Shown here piece after piece: positions 35,301-46,128 of a stretch of DNA of 64,000 nt (the first letter of the stretch is position 1; each line of letters opens with the position of its first letter). The DNA lies in the NCBI GenBank assembly GCA_021904315.1, contig CM038917.1:310001-374000 (forward strand), written 5' to 3'. Origin of the DNA: Sphagnum magellanicum. Its lineage: Eukaryota > Streptophyta > Sphagnopsida > Sphagnales > Sphagnaceae. Position numbers and translations under genes: made by a program. Below the pieces are notes generated by a model. It ran no database searches. It was given only the letters and a program-made list of their open reading frames with translations, and had not been told where the DNA came from.

Positions 35301-38300
35301 TAGGGTTTTCATCACTTGCTGAATCTGTTGAAGTTCATGTCCTTCAGTTGCCTCTCTAGGTTCCTCTGGAGGAATTGGGTATGCTGATCCTGTCACATGT
35401 TGTTTGATGCCCAATTTCTCTCTTTGCATGTCTCTCAACTTTAGAGTGGAGTCAGTTCATGTCCTTCAGTTGCCTCTCTCTGTTCCTCTGGAGGAATTGC
35501 GTATGCTGATCCTGTCACATGTTGTTTGATGCCCAATTTCTCTCTTTGCATGTCTCTCAACTTTAGAGTGGAGTCAGTTCATGTCCTTCAGTTGCCTCTC
35601 TCTGTTCCTCTGGAGGAATTGCGTATGCTGATCCTGTCACATGTTTGATGCCCAATTTCTCTCTTTGATGCATATCTCTCAACTTTAGAGTGGAGTCAGT
35701 TCATGTCCTTCAGTTGCCTCTCTAGGTTCCTCTGGAGGAATTTAGTATGCTGATCCTGTCACATGTTGTTTGATGCCCAATTTCTCTCTTTGATGCATAT
35801 CTCTCAACTTTAAAGTGGAGTCAGTTCATGTCCTTCAGTTGCCTTTCTAGTTTTCATTGAATGGTAAGTATGGAGAAGTTTTCCATACCTATAAAAGTGT
35901 TTCTGGTTGTCTGACATATTCTAGTGAATCTTTACCAGGTTGCCTATTCTTCAAGTCTAGAAGCAAAAGGATTAGGTGCTGAATGGTGGAAAGAGATCTA
36001 TATTGGACTGCAACTTCTTATGTTTTCTCTGATTGTTGTTCAGTTACTGAAAGGTAGACATTTTACAGTGTTCAGAAATTTTATCTCCATCTTGTTTGGG
36101 CATCTCAGAATTCTATGGTTAATGGTTGTAAATTTATGAAACAGAATATTCCAGCCAGCACAACTTTCCAAATGACTCAGTTGCTATGATGGAGTTCTAC
36201 ATGAAAAAAGCTGCTCAGGAGGATTTACGCAAGCCCCTCAAGCATTGCAAGGATGAGATGCCTCCCACCCCCTCTCTCCAACCTCCTCCCTGTAAGCCCA
36301 TGCCATCAAGATCTTTGTGAAATAACTTTGAGAATTCTTACACATGTTTACTATTGAGATGGTGTTGGCACCTGCTGGTACTGAACAGTTGATTGGTTTA
36401 CACAAGTTTTCATTTGGAATTATCTAGTGAAGTCAGTTCAATCAGATCTTAGACACAATTTCTTGGTGCATTTGCTTCATCCTCTCTAGCTGAAGTTTGG
36501 AATGTGGATGTTTGGGAATGGTACTTCATGAACAGCGATGATCTGTTTCTGTGACATTTTATGAGATGCCTCCAGTCTGTTGTGGTGTTTGGCCACTCAT
36601 TTGCCTTACTGCAATTGATCTGAACCTCTGAGCCTCCCCACCACCATATCTGAGATCTATTTTGAATGTTAGGGTGTATATGTTGACCCTTTGTTTGCTG
36701 ACATGCACATATGCAGCAAAACCATCAAGACAGCATTCACCACAAAGGCGGCAACCTGACGAACCACTTCTTGCTCCAGGTGTTCTCAAGTCTTTTCCCA
36801 CACAAGGCACTGTTTTCCCTTTTGTGCCTGCTGGTTTTGGCTGATAATTTTTCATTTTAAAGTTTTACTTGACTGTTCAAGTTGGCCTTTTAGGGCTGAT
36901 GACATGCTGGATGCTGCATATGTGCCACCTAATGGCCAGGGTGGAAACTAAATATTTTGCTTGTTTTTTTATATGTGTTATGTTTCCTTGTAGACAATGG
37001 ATCTATCAACTCATCAGCCACAAAAGGGGTGGTGGAAGATCCTGCCCAAGGTTGGCTTGTCTCCAGGCTGTTGAAATTCCTGTGTGCTAGCTACATTGCA
37101 CCTATTTGTGGCTCTTTGTATGATGTCTGTTGGGACCTCTGACAACAGCATACCAAGAGGGCAGATTGAGGGAGAGTCTCCTCTATTGTAACAGATGCAG
37201 AAAGTATTAATGCACTTGACATATAGAGGATATTGAGTTTCTTGACACATATCCCTGAATGGAGTCAGGGATCTGATGTACTGTGAATGGCAGATTGCTC
37301 TTTGTCAGCTTGTCATCTTAGGACAGTGCAAGGGAGAGGACATTTTTACCAAACTAGTAACGGATGACATAATTATTTATTGTTATTGTGGTGGTGTTGC
37401 CCAGGCTAAATCAGTCAGTACAGTATATGGGTATGCACTTTATTGTTTGCACAGTACTTCTGTTGCAGATGGACAGTGCAGAGCTGTCAAATAATCAAGT
37501 GTAAGTTAAGAAAGGTATCCTGAATGGCTCAAATCTTTTGGATCTGCAGGTGCTGGGAAGAAGGGCCATCACATGGGTGACTACATACCACCTGAAGAGT
37601 TAGAAAAGTTTATGAGTAAGTGCAATGATGCCAAGGCAGTTAAAGCAGCCAAAGCAACAGCTGACCGTGCAAAAATTCAAGCAGACAATGTTGGCCATCG
37701 TTTGCTCTCCAAGATGGGCTGGAAAGAAGGTATGTCTAAAACTGACTGCAGCTTTTGTAGGAGTAATTGGTTGGAAAAAAGCCAATTTTATTATGTTGTA
37801 CAGTGGGGAAATCTTGCAGGGCTCTGCTTGGATGTTTCATTGGGTCAAATGAACAAATTCTGGTACTTTTGCATGTGAGATGTGTAGGAGAAGGTTTGGG
37901 GAGTGGTCGAAGTGGCCAAGCAGATCCAGTGCAGGCTGGCCAAGTGAAGCTCAACAATCTAGGTGTGGGTGCGGAGCAGCCTGGAGAGGTGACAGCTGAG
38001 GATGATATATATGAGCAGTACAAGAAGAGAATGATGCTTGGCTATCGCTACCGCCCTAACCCTCTTGTGAGTAGATCTTTCTACCCTAAAAAGCACTGTT
38101 CTTTGTTCTCTGATACATGATTTCCTGCATAATGATGTATGTTTGGTTTGTCAGAGAATGGATGCCTTGACCTCTTAACATCTGAGTAGATGTAACTCAC
38201 TAACCTGAAGCCTGCAAATGGAGTCCCATATAGTTGGGTTGTTCTGCTAGCTAAAAGTATGAACTATTGGAATTTTGGCATGGGGGGTAATTGTACCATC

Positions 38301-38824
38301 ATGAGATGTGAATCTGCACTCTAGTTAACCTTGGAACAGTCAGAGAACTTCTGAGCTCACTGGGATACCATTTTTAATAAATGGCAGACCCAATTTTTTT
38401 AAATATGGAGGATAGTTTAATATGACTTGATTCTAGGGTTGTACTGTGAAAGGTAAGAAACCATCTGAGGGTCACCTAAAGTAAGTTTATCAGAAGTCTC
38501 CCTTAGATGTCATTTTACAGTTGGCCTTTTTATTTTCTGACTTGCAAAGCATTTTATTGAGGGATATTATGTTTTGATTCAGTTGGGAACCCATATGAGA
38601 CTCATATTTATGCAGGTGCAATATTAGCTAACTTTTTTAATGCCATCCAAATCTTGGAACACTTTTTGTTTTTTAGGTTCAGCTGACTCTTGCAGCATAG
38701 CAGAATTCTGATCTTCTAGAAAGAATGCCAGTTTGAAGAGACTCATTGTGATGTTTCCCGTAAAAGGGGTGGACTTATGTGCTTCTGTGCTCTGCAGAAT
38801 AACCCAAGGAAGGCGTACTACTAG
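32330..38824 (+). CDS. SUGP1: SURP and G-patch domain-containing protein 1-like splicing factor
   Basis: This nuclear pre-mRNA splicing factor belongs to the SUGP1/SF4 family, which connects branch-site recognition to DEAH-helicase activation through its G-patch. Coding exons by splice sites and phase are 32,330-32,693, 33,024-33,150, 33,312-33,421, 33,763-33,930, 36,145-36,291, 36,717-36,779, 36,994-37,050, 37,550-37,729, 37,888-38,066 and 38,798-38,824. They sum to 1,422 nt, giving 473 residues plus TAG (Arabidopsis homologue about 443). Landmarks are 'KLAFSLKQKTRLF' in exon 1, the SURP module 'KLASFVAKNGRQFENVT' to 'FLFDTKGAEYKYYEYRLA' (about residues 130-180), 'MMEFYMKKAAQED', the G-patch 'GHRLLSKMGWKEGEGLGSGR' (about 390-425), and the C-terminal 'YEQYKKRMMLGYRYRPNPL' ending KAYY. 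A 45-nt exon at 36,895-36,939 is included in the duplicate's splice pattern, but its acceptor here is GG, not AG. Skipping it keeps frame. The start is the first ATG of the exon carrying the conserved N-terminus. Intron 4 (2.2 kb) holds repeats. Confidence 0.92.
34150..34660 (+). repeat. Dispersed T-rich repeat, copy in SUGP1 intron 4
   Basis: This stretch resembles 41,205-41,700 and parts of 41.97-42.25 kb. Shared landmarks, in order, are a 'TAGCCCAAATGG'/'TAGCTCAAGTGG' start, 'GCTTTGGAAT', 'GGAAGCCCACTTTG', a long T-rich tract, then 'AGCCAGCATAATGGCTGA'-like and 'GACATTAACCT' words. The first word resembles an RNA polymerase III A box, so a SINE origin is possible. I could not find a convincing B box, and no target-site duplication was identified. 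Confidence 0.5.
35188..35205. repeat. (TC)n microsatellite
   Basis: A short CT/TC dinucleotide run of about nine units in intron 4 of the SUGP1-like gene, some 130 bases before the 122-bp tandem repeat. Confidence 0.85.
35333..35851. repeat. 122-bp tandem repeat, about 4.2 copies, at the duplication breakpoint
   Basis: Copies begin with 'GTTCATGTCCTTCAGTTGCC' at 35,333, 35,455, 35,577, 35,699 and 35,824 (partial), giving periods of 122, 122, 122 and 125. The units differ by only a few substitutions and short indels, for example 'CTTTGCATG' versus 'CTTTGATGCATA'. The array lies in SUGP1 intron 4, and its last partial unit stops at the point where the right arm of the inverted duplication begins. 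The left arm lacks the array. Confidence 0.93.
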
Positions 38825-39627
38825 AGTTCAGTGGAGTTTGCCTTCAAATTGTCAATTTCTGAGATTGCAATGCAAACAGGCTCATTTACAGTTGTGCTAC
38901 TTCCTTCCCAAAATGATGTAGCAAAAGAACTATCTTGGGAAAAGATGCTGGTTAACTCAATTTTAGCTGGGGTTTATTCACTTGAAAGAAAACGCATGCC
39001 TTTGAATGTCTGTTCTAGTGTCATTTGTGTGTCATAAAATCCATGTTGCTATCTATCTTGTAATCAGCATCAAGTTTTCGGACATGCCTCTGGGCCAGAG
39101 ATGAAGAGGATTAATCTTCTTTCTATTCTTTTGTTGTTCACTTTTAAGGGGAATGGTTATGTTGCCTTGTATATTAACTTTACAGCTTGATTTGTTTTGA
39201 AAATCAATAGTCTGAGCCTGTTGCCACATGCTTTTTGAGGTTATAGGCATTGTAATTGGATGTGCAAATCCTCTGTGCTCTGGGCCCTCTTAATCATGTT
39301 CAGATTTAGAAAATTTCTCATGGCCAAGCGAATCATGATTCCTTTCGCTCTCTCCAAATGAACCAATGGGGCTGTCTGGAGTTGTACCAAAAACGAATGT
39401 AGTTAACAGGGAGTGCTCATGTTCTCATGTTGGGGATGCTAAATGAGATTGCATGAACAAAATCAGGCAGTCTGCTGAATGTCTAAGCATGACAGTATGT
39501 ATTTTTTGGCATCAGGTGCCTTTGAGTAAACTGACCTGTACATGCCCTACATGGCTGTATCAAACTTCAGGAAGTACTAGAGAATGTGACCTCATCTGTG
39601 CTGCCCACTGGCTGGCTCCCTTGATGA
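35852..39627 (+). repeat. Right arm of the ~3.8-kb inverted duplication
   Basis: This is the partner of 22,807-26,619, holding exons 5-12 of the better-preserved SUGP1-like gene and about 800 bases downstream of its stop codon. Since this arm is continuous with exons 1-4 and the promoter, it is probably the source and the left arm the derived copy. Confidence 0.93.
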
Positions 39628-40198
39628 ATTTGGTTTCATGAGATGACTCTTGATCTTGTCCATAACACCTGGTAACTAAATAAGATTTTGTCCCACAAAA
39701 ATCACTTCTGAAAGTTTTCAGTGTCAGAGGAGAGCAACTGTTATCTATGAGTGACAGTTTCCGCAGTTGGAGGCACCCTTACCTCTGTGTAGGTGGCTTC
39801 ACTAACAAAGATTGGCCATCTCATCGTGAACAAATCCATCATTGCCTAGGGGTTACAAATGATGAATGTTTAATTCCTGTTGTACCTTATGTTTTACTTT
39901 CAGTGTTACTCTTTGTTTAATGATGTCTGACCATCCTTTGATGGGGAGAAGATCTTTCACATCTATCCAAGCCTCCTATGGTAGACAGGTTGATGAACAA
40001 ACATTTTGTGGATCATAAGAGAAGAACTTGTTGGTCGAAGCTCATTTGGTCCCAAAGTCCAAAGAGAAATGGCAACCTTTTCAGTGGTACTACATCTGAT
40101 TAACACTGTTGCACTTTGACCATGTTACAATACCACTAGAAATGCTATTGTAAACAAAATGAGCTTGATATAGTCATTGACTAGACAGACTGCTGGCA
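39628..40198. other. Intergenic; includes the duplicated 3' flank of a PPR gene
   Basis: No gene is seen. The last ~100 bases (about 40,100-40,198) resemble 4,820-4,929, which follows the other DYW-PPR copy on the same relative strand. Confidence 0.5.
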
Positions 40199-40954
40199 TC
40201 ACCAATAGTCCATGCAAGAACAAACACCATCTTCAAAGTGATGAAAGCAATTGGCACCCCTCATCATGATTGCTCTCCCAACTACTTTTGAAATGAACTT
40301 TGTGGATGTGTGACAATCTTCACAAACCCACAGATTCTTTCTTATTCAGAGAGGGGTACCAGGAGCTCTCTCGACGAACCCAAATGCAATAGCCAGTTTC
40401 TCTCTATGGTGACACAAATGAAATGCCTTTTCTTCTTCTTCCACATCATGCAGAACAAATTTTGTACAAGGCACATACCTGGCATCATGAATGAGCCCTG
40501 ACAATCTCTACAGTTCTGCATGAATTTTAGTCATTTGTGGGTGGTCTCAATCATCTACTACAAATGTATGCACCTCATTATTCACTTCAATACAGGTGCG
40601 ACCCAGGTGCTTCCTCAAACCTTTTTCTTTCCTCTGTTGTTCAACATTGTCACAGAGATGCCTATTGCCAACAACAGCATAGATTCTTGACAACAGCAAA
40701 TAAACTGCAGCATTTTCAGGCTCCAATTCAAGAACATGCTTAGCAACATGTTCTCCCATCTCCACATTACCATGAATTATGCATGCACCGAGCAAAGTCT
40801 TCCACATTGCTGCATGTGGTTTACAGGGCATTGCATTGATAAAATTCTCTGCCTCTAGTTGATGGCCAGCATGGCCAAGAAGGTCAACCATGCAAGTGTA
40901 ATGTTCTGCAGAAATTATACAGTCTGTGATCATTGAAGCATAACAGCGAATGTC
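40199..40954 (-). pseudogene. PPR E and DYW domain fragment (second DYW copy)
   Basis: Minus-strand reading from 40,954 gives 'RCYASMIT', 'HYTCMVDLLGHAGH', 'KPHAAMWKTLLGACIIHGNV', 'VLELEPENAAVYLLLSRIYA' and 'GRTCIEVNNEVHTFVVDD', the E region. It then continues in the same frame through the whole DYW domain to CSCMDYW and TGA at 40,199. Three in-frame stops interrupt the DYW part: directly after 'FVVDD', after 'IHAEL', and after 'APGTPL'. Without them the domain would be complete, with HREKLA retaining the HxE pair, CEDCH retaining the zinc ligands, and a canonical DYW end. The PPR repeats that should precede it are missing and replaced by a copia fragment. It is closely related to the pseudogene at 4.9-7.0 kb and shares its downstream flank, so the two descend from one gene family. 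It is not expected to function as an editing factor. Confidence 0.88.
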
Positions 40955-41190
40955 TGTAGAAATTTCGTTTGACATCACCTTCTCCCGCACAAAATGGTAA
41001 TGGCACTCGATATGTTTGGTCCTGGCATGAAATACTGGGTTTTTGGCCATTTTGATGCTGCTTATGTTGTCACAAAACATAACAGTTGGTCCTGGTTGTA
41101 TACATTTGATTTTAGTCAAAACTTTCCTTAGCCAGACAACTTCCTTGGTTCCTTCCATCAACACACAGTACTCTGTGTTTGTCCAAATTA
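40955..41190 (-). mobile_element. Ty1/copia RNase H fragment fused in frame to a PPR remnant
   Basis: On the minus strand, codons before the PPR part read 'LMEGTKEVVWLRKVL', 'PGPTVMFCDNISSIKMAKNP' and 'HARTKHIECHYHFVREKV'. This is the C-terminal RNase H region that ends Ty1/copia polyproteins. A degenerate 'NTEYCV' just upstream corresponds to the usual 'STEAEY'. The fragment is only about 235 bp long, and no LTR, integrase or reverse transcriptase was found beside it. It runs in the same frame, without a stop, into the PPR E domain at about 40,955, producing a single 205-codon open frame (41,164-40,550) before the first stop. This looks like a chance junction after deletion or retrotransposition. 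Confidence 0.88.
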
Positions 41191-43588
41191 TAGGTCCTTA
41201 AGCCTAGCTCAAGAGAGTTCTTTATAGCTCAAGTGGCAAGTTTAACTAGTGTTCTAAAAAATAAAGATGCTATTTATCAAGTCAGATGTTTTGCTTAAGA
41301 AAGATTTCCATTTGCTGTTTCTTGCTTTGGAATCCTCAAATTCAAGAGCTTCACTATCCTATCTGGGAAGCTCTTGGAAGCCCACTTTGTTCTCAAAGAT
41401 CTCTGTATTGTTTCTCTCTCATCTTCATGTTTTCTTGTGTGATTCTTTTTTTGTTTTTCTTCTTGATGTGTTCCTGTTGCTGGTCTTCTTTTGTCTTCTG
41501 TATTCTGTTTTTCCTTCCTTATGTCCCTCTTTTTGTTTTTTGTTTCTTCCATCTGCGTTCATTTGGTGTAGGGTATTAGCCAGCATAATGGCTGAGTCTG
41601 CCTGTTGCATCTGGACTTGCAACATAAACTCAGTAGGCAGGCCAGTGTAACTGGCAAATACAGGGAGCTGATGAAGGCAGTGGGTAAGTCCTGATAGAAA
41701 AGTGAAGTTATGATAGAAGAGTTACTAGCATATGTGGTACTTTGATTTGTCACTGAACCAGCTAACAAGCAAGAGACTCACTGTTGTTCTTACTGCTTGT
41801 TTATAGTTCATGTCAAGCTAGTTCTTCTGTTCCCTGTTCCTTAGTCCTTCTCTGGAGTTTTTCTTTGACCAAAGGTTCTTTTTACCTGGTTTTGGTTACC
41901 TTTCTAATTCTGAGTCAGGGATTTTCAATACTCACATTGGTCATATCCTTCTCTTTTATGTTTTCTTGATCTAGCCAGCAGCATGGCAACTTTATGACAG
42001 AAACTCAGGGCAATAGTTACTTTATGGTTTGTCCTCCTCATTCCTTGTTCGGTTCATGTTTTGTTTTTGTTCTTTTGTGTCCTTCTCTTTTTCTTTGTTG
42101 AGTTAGCCACCATCATGGCTGATGCTTCCCATTACTACCAGCTTTATTACAGAAACTCAGAATGTCAGCTAATGCACGACATTAACCTCTGCCCACTGCT
42201 GGAAGCTGATGGAGTCAAAGGGATGCTATGATAGATGTTCACTACCATGGATTTTGAAGTCAGGAACACCTACATGACAATTTCTATTGCTTAGCCCACT
42301 TCTTAGTCTTTACTGTCTTTTGGGGTCAGATCCTCCTTTTTCTTTTCTTTTCCTGCCTTGTTTGCCCATACGTCATCCGTTACCTAATTATCAGGTGGAC
42401 TACAATTCTTTCAAGGTTGACTCAGATCGTCAGTATGGATAAGTTCCCAGTACTTACATAGATGTATATTTGTGTGTGTGAAGAACACCTTGTCACTCAC
42501 AGCACCCCTCCACACTATGTTGAATGAGTATATGATGGAGTAAGAACTTATTAGGTCTTGGCAAATCATTTGTTATAAAATACAAATACCAATACATAAA
42601 TCCTTCTATTCATTGTAGTAGTTGTACATCGAAATATAGATAACATTGGCAAATGCCATTTGCCAACTGTAGATTTTGGTAAGTGTACTTGGCAATGGCA
42701 TAGTGCTTTGCAACTTCATGCAATAAAGGTGCCATTTTCTCATGGGTTATAAAAGTGGATCTTAACAAAGATTCTCCTTGGATCCACTCTGCAAAGAGTT
42801 ACCCCTCTATTGTTCAATTATGTTATGTCCTCAAATGGCCATTGGCACAACAGTTTTGCGATGCACTTATTCCTGCTTACATTTCCAGCATATTGTTCTT
42901 GTAGTCTTTTCATTTCTTCATAATCCTTGGGGTGTGCTTATGCTCTTGGTTCTATTGCATAGCAAGTGCTGCACTTCTGAGATGGCAAGGAACATTTGAA
43001 ATTCTTCAATGGTTGTCTGCTCCAACAGTTTAGACTCCACTACTCTGGACTGAGCTTGACGCTTCAAATTTCATCAACTTTGACTCAGAAGACCAGCATT
43101 GCAGCATTTGATTAGATGTATGTTAACTCAAAGAGCTTTGAAAGAGATTCTAAGTTGTGGTTTTCACATCAGCTTGCTGTAGCATGAGCTCACATCTTCC
43201 TCTGCATTTGTTCAAAGACATAAAGCCTTCTCGCTCCTGAAATGTTGACTGCAAATTAATTCTTGAAAATTATCCTCACTTCTGTTCACAACCCTTGTTC
43301 ACTCATACAAATTATCTTCGGAAAGACCATTGCAGAGGGATCTTGAGTACATCAAGGTAGTTTGAAAAATTTGATTTGAAAGTATGTTTAAGGCAGAAAT
43401 TTTTGAAGCAGTGTGAACTATTCAGCGGAAAACAAACTTGTGCACATGTTAGGTTGGAAAACCCAAATTTCACAGCAGCAATCTCAACCTTCTACACCTA
43501 CATGAAGAGAACAGGTTACCTACTTCCATTTTGAGCCCCACCATTGCTGTCCAGATGAACCCATTCAAGAGTCAGACTTCAACCTGTG
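41191..43588. other. Repeat-rich intergenic region
   Basis: The segment 41,205-41,700 is the second copy of the dispersed T-rich repeat also found in SUGP1 intron 4. Partial copies of its 3' module recur near 41,970 and 42,105-42,240. The frames here (for example 41,267-41,650) arise from the T-rich tracts and are not genes. From 42.3 to 43.5 kb nothing is recognisable. Confidence 0.45.
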
Positions 43589-46128
43589 TCATCGGCCAGG
43601 GTCCACACCGCTGTAACTCCACGAAGCCAAAGAGGATCTGGCCACAGGGGTGGAAGTGCCACTACTACCCTCTGTTTCAGGCCCCCAGAATGGCAATGGT
43701 GGAATTTCAATCTCACTCACTCCTTCAAGGATCTGCACAGCCTGCCAGACACAACCAACATGACAAGTATAAAATGTTACCACCTATTAGATCGTTTAGC
43801 ATGAATTGCACAATCAGAAACAAGCCTGACCACGATATTGGATTCAATGTACCTTGCTCATGGTAGGTCTTAGTGCGGGATCTTCTTGCACACACGCCAA
43901 TGCCAACTTCGCCAACATCATCACTTGCTCTGGATCCACATCTCCACCCAGATGCTTGTCTACAATTTCAGAAAGATCCTTGCCTGCGACTTGGTCATAC
44001 ACCCACACATGGAAGTACAACTTTGCAGAGCTCACTTTGAAGTCCACATTCTTCCTTCCGCCGATGATCTCTAGCACCACCATCCCGAAACTGTAGACAT
44101 CGCACTTCTCCGTGATGGGGCTGTTGCTCACGAACCACTCCGGCGCCAGGTACCCGCGAGTCCCTCGCACCACCGTGAAAGCATCCGCTTCCTGTCGGTC
44201 CACCAGCTTGGCGAGCCCAAAGTCGGAGAGCTTGGCGGAGAATTTCTCATCCAAGAGGATGTTCTCGGGCTTCACGTCGCAGTGGATAATTCGTTTCCGG
44301 CAGCCTTCGTGCAAGTACGCCAGTCCCCGCGCAATGTCGCACACGATGGAGAATCGGTGTGGCCATGTGAGCGCGCTCGCGGCCCTGTTGGGCTTGGTGA
44401 AGAGGTACTTGTCGAGAGAGCCGTTGGACATGAACTCGTACACCAGGAGCCGCTCGGAACGCTCGGAGCAGTAGCCGAACAAGCGCACCAGATTGAAATG
44501 GTGTATGTTGCCGATGGTTGCCACCTGAAGAAGATAAACCTTACGGTCAAGCATTCCACTAACGTCCCAGAAACCCCACCGAACCCAAACAAAAACATTC
44601 TAGATTCGGCAGAGATCAGCGTGCAGTTGTGTACCTCGGCTCGGAATTGTTTCTCTCCTTGAGCAGATCCGTCCAGTTTCTTCACAGCAACCGCCTGGCC
44701 ATTTGCAAGGAGGCCCTTGTACACAGCGCCGAACCCACCTTTCCCAAGCTCGTTGCAAAAGTTGTCGGTGGCTGCCGCCAGTTCTTTGTACCGAAATCGT
44801 GTGACAGCCTCCGACACCTCATCCAAATCCAAAGTCTCAAACGCAGGTGTCGATTCGCGGTGGCCGATCAACGCAAGGATGAAGCCTAGGATAATCACTG
44901 CCACACCTCCGACCACCGCTGCACGGACGCCGTCAAGTAGGTTTTCTGTTAAGCCTTGGAAACCCTAATTTCCAGAACCCCATCAAACTTAAAGAACATT
45001 AACTTCAGGAGACACCGAAAGATCCCTTACTTCCGATTATAACCCGTCCCTTTGTTGATTTGTGTGACGAAGCTTCACAAGACAACAACAAATTTTCTCG
45101 TTAGCATAGTCCTGAGAAACATCGTGATTCATCTGACTTGTATACATGTGAACTTGAAAGATATATACAATTAGAACCTAACTTGGTCTTAAGCAGAGAT
45201 TGCGTCTCACTTGGAGGGCACACGGAAGTAGTGTTGGAGCTTCCGCAGAGGCACAAAAATCCATTCTTAGTACTGTTGTATCCACACGCCCCGGCGCTGT
45301 TCGTGCACAGTGCGCAAGTCTGGCTTGTAAAGATCGGCGATGTTTCGCTCCAGGTAAGCTCAATGAAGAAAGTGAGCTTGCTGAGGTCTAACGCCGAAGG
45401 GTTGTAGTCATGCACGCTTGTGTAGCCCGCACATCTGCAACGATTTTCCACAAGCAAGGTTAGTTCCGCGAATTATGAGCGCTGTTAGGACGAATCAAGT
45501 GCTAATTGGAATAGAACAGAGTAATAATCATATACTTGAGCAGAGAAAGGTCGATGGAGCTGTTGGATTTCTCCGTCAATTGACAGCACTCGGTGACAAG
45601 TTTGAGAGGATCCGAAATGGCATAATCCGCACACGTCTTGAACGCGCTGCAAACCCCTGCTGTGGTGTTACAGCTAAACTCCGAAGACTTCACAAGAGTG
45701 GCATTCGTGGCGCAATTCAGCAACAAGAGGTTTTCATTTCCAGAAAGAAACAAACTGCTCGCGGGACTAAGGCTGAAGTTCTTCCCACCCACAATCCCGC
45801 CATTGCACGTCGTCATCGAGGTATCCGTTATCGTCAAAGATTTAGCGGCGTAATCAATGGATTGCACAGCATAGAGTCCCGAAGCGGCCACAAGGTTAAG
45901 AACACCTGAGTTCGTACACTCCAAGAGGCTGCTGAAGTCGGGACTCCCACAGCCAGAGTCGATTCCGAAGGGAAATCCCACACTCATGTTTCCACAAGCC
46001 GTCCTGCACGGTGCTGATTGTGCGGCAGAGCCGTTGCACCTCAAAGCGAAGACCATGAGATAGACTGCAAAACAAAGGAAAGTTCTCCAACTAGCGAGTC
46101 TGTGTTTGCTCCTGAAAAATTCCTCCAT
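43589..46128 (-). CDS. GUB_WAK domain receptor-like Ser/Thr kinase (LRK10L-like)
   Basis: This is a plasma-membrane receptor kinase with a cysteine-rich, putatively wall-polysaccharide-binding ectodomain. Five exons on the minus strand are 46,128-45,536, 45,434-45,178, 44,918-44,635, 44,524-43,853 and 43,741-43,589. All have GT-AG borders and matching phases, totalling 1,959 nt (652 residues plus TGA). Residues 1-37 contain a hydrophobic signal peptide. The GUB_WAK domain follows ('CRTACGNMSVGFPFGIDSGC'), then a WAK-associated cysteine-rich part ('CALCTNSAGACGYN'). A transmembrane helix lies at about 284-302 ('VVGGVAVIILGFILALIG'). The kinase has P-loop GKGGFGAV (342-349), lysine in AVAVKK (about 363), HCDVKPEN (459-466), DFG (479-481) and APEW (505-508). 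Cysteine replaces arginine in HRD, so it is a non-RD kinase, as is common in immune receptors. Ligand and pathway are unknown. The ectodomain suggests LRK10L or WAK-like, and the kinase also resembles SD2-5 lectin kinases. It is the best-preserved gene here, with distinctly higher GC than its surroundings. Confidence 0.92.

Noticed and set aside
37470-37502. Possible extra SUGP1 exon after TTGCAG, followed by GTAAGT
   Set aside because: It would need to be entered in phase 1, which meets a TAA. Joining 37,050 directly to 37,550 is in phase and gives the conserved 'GKKGHHMGD' context.
41267-41650. 127-codon Leu/Phe-rich plus frame
   Set aside because: Arises from the T-rich tract of a dispersed repeat. 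An equally open antisense frame exists.
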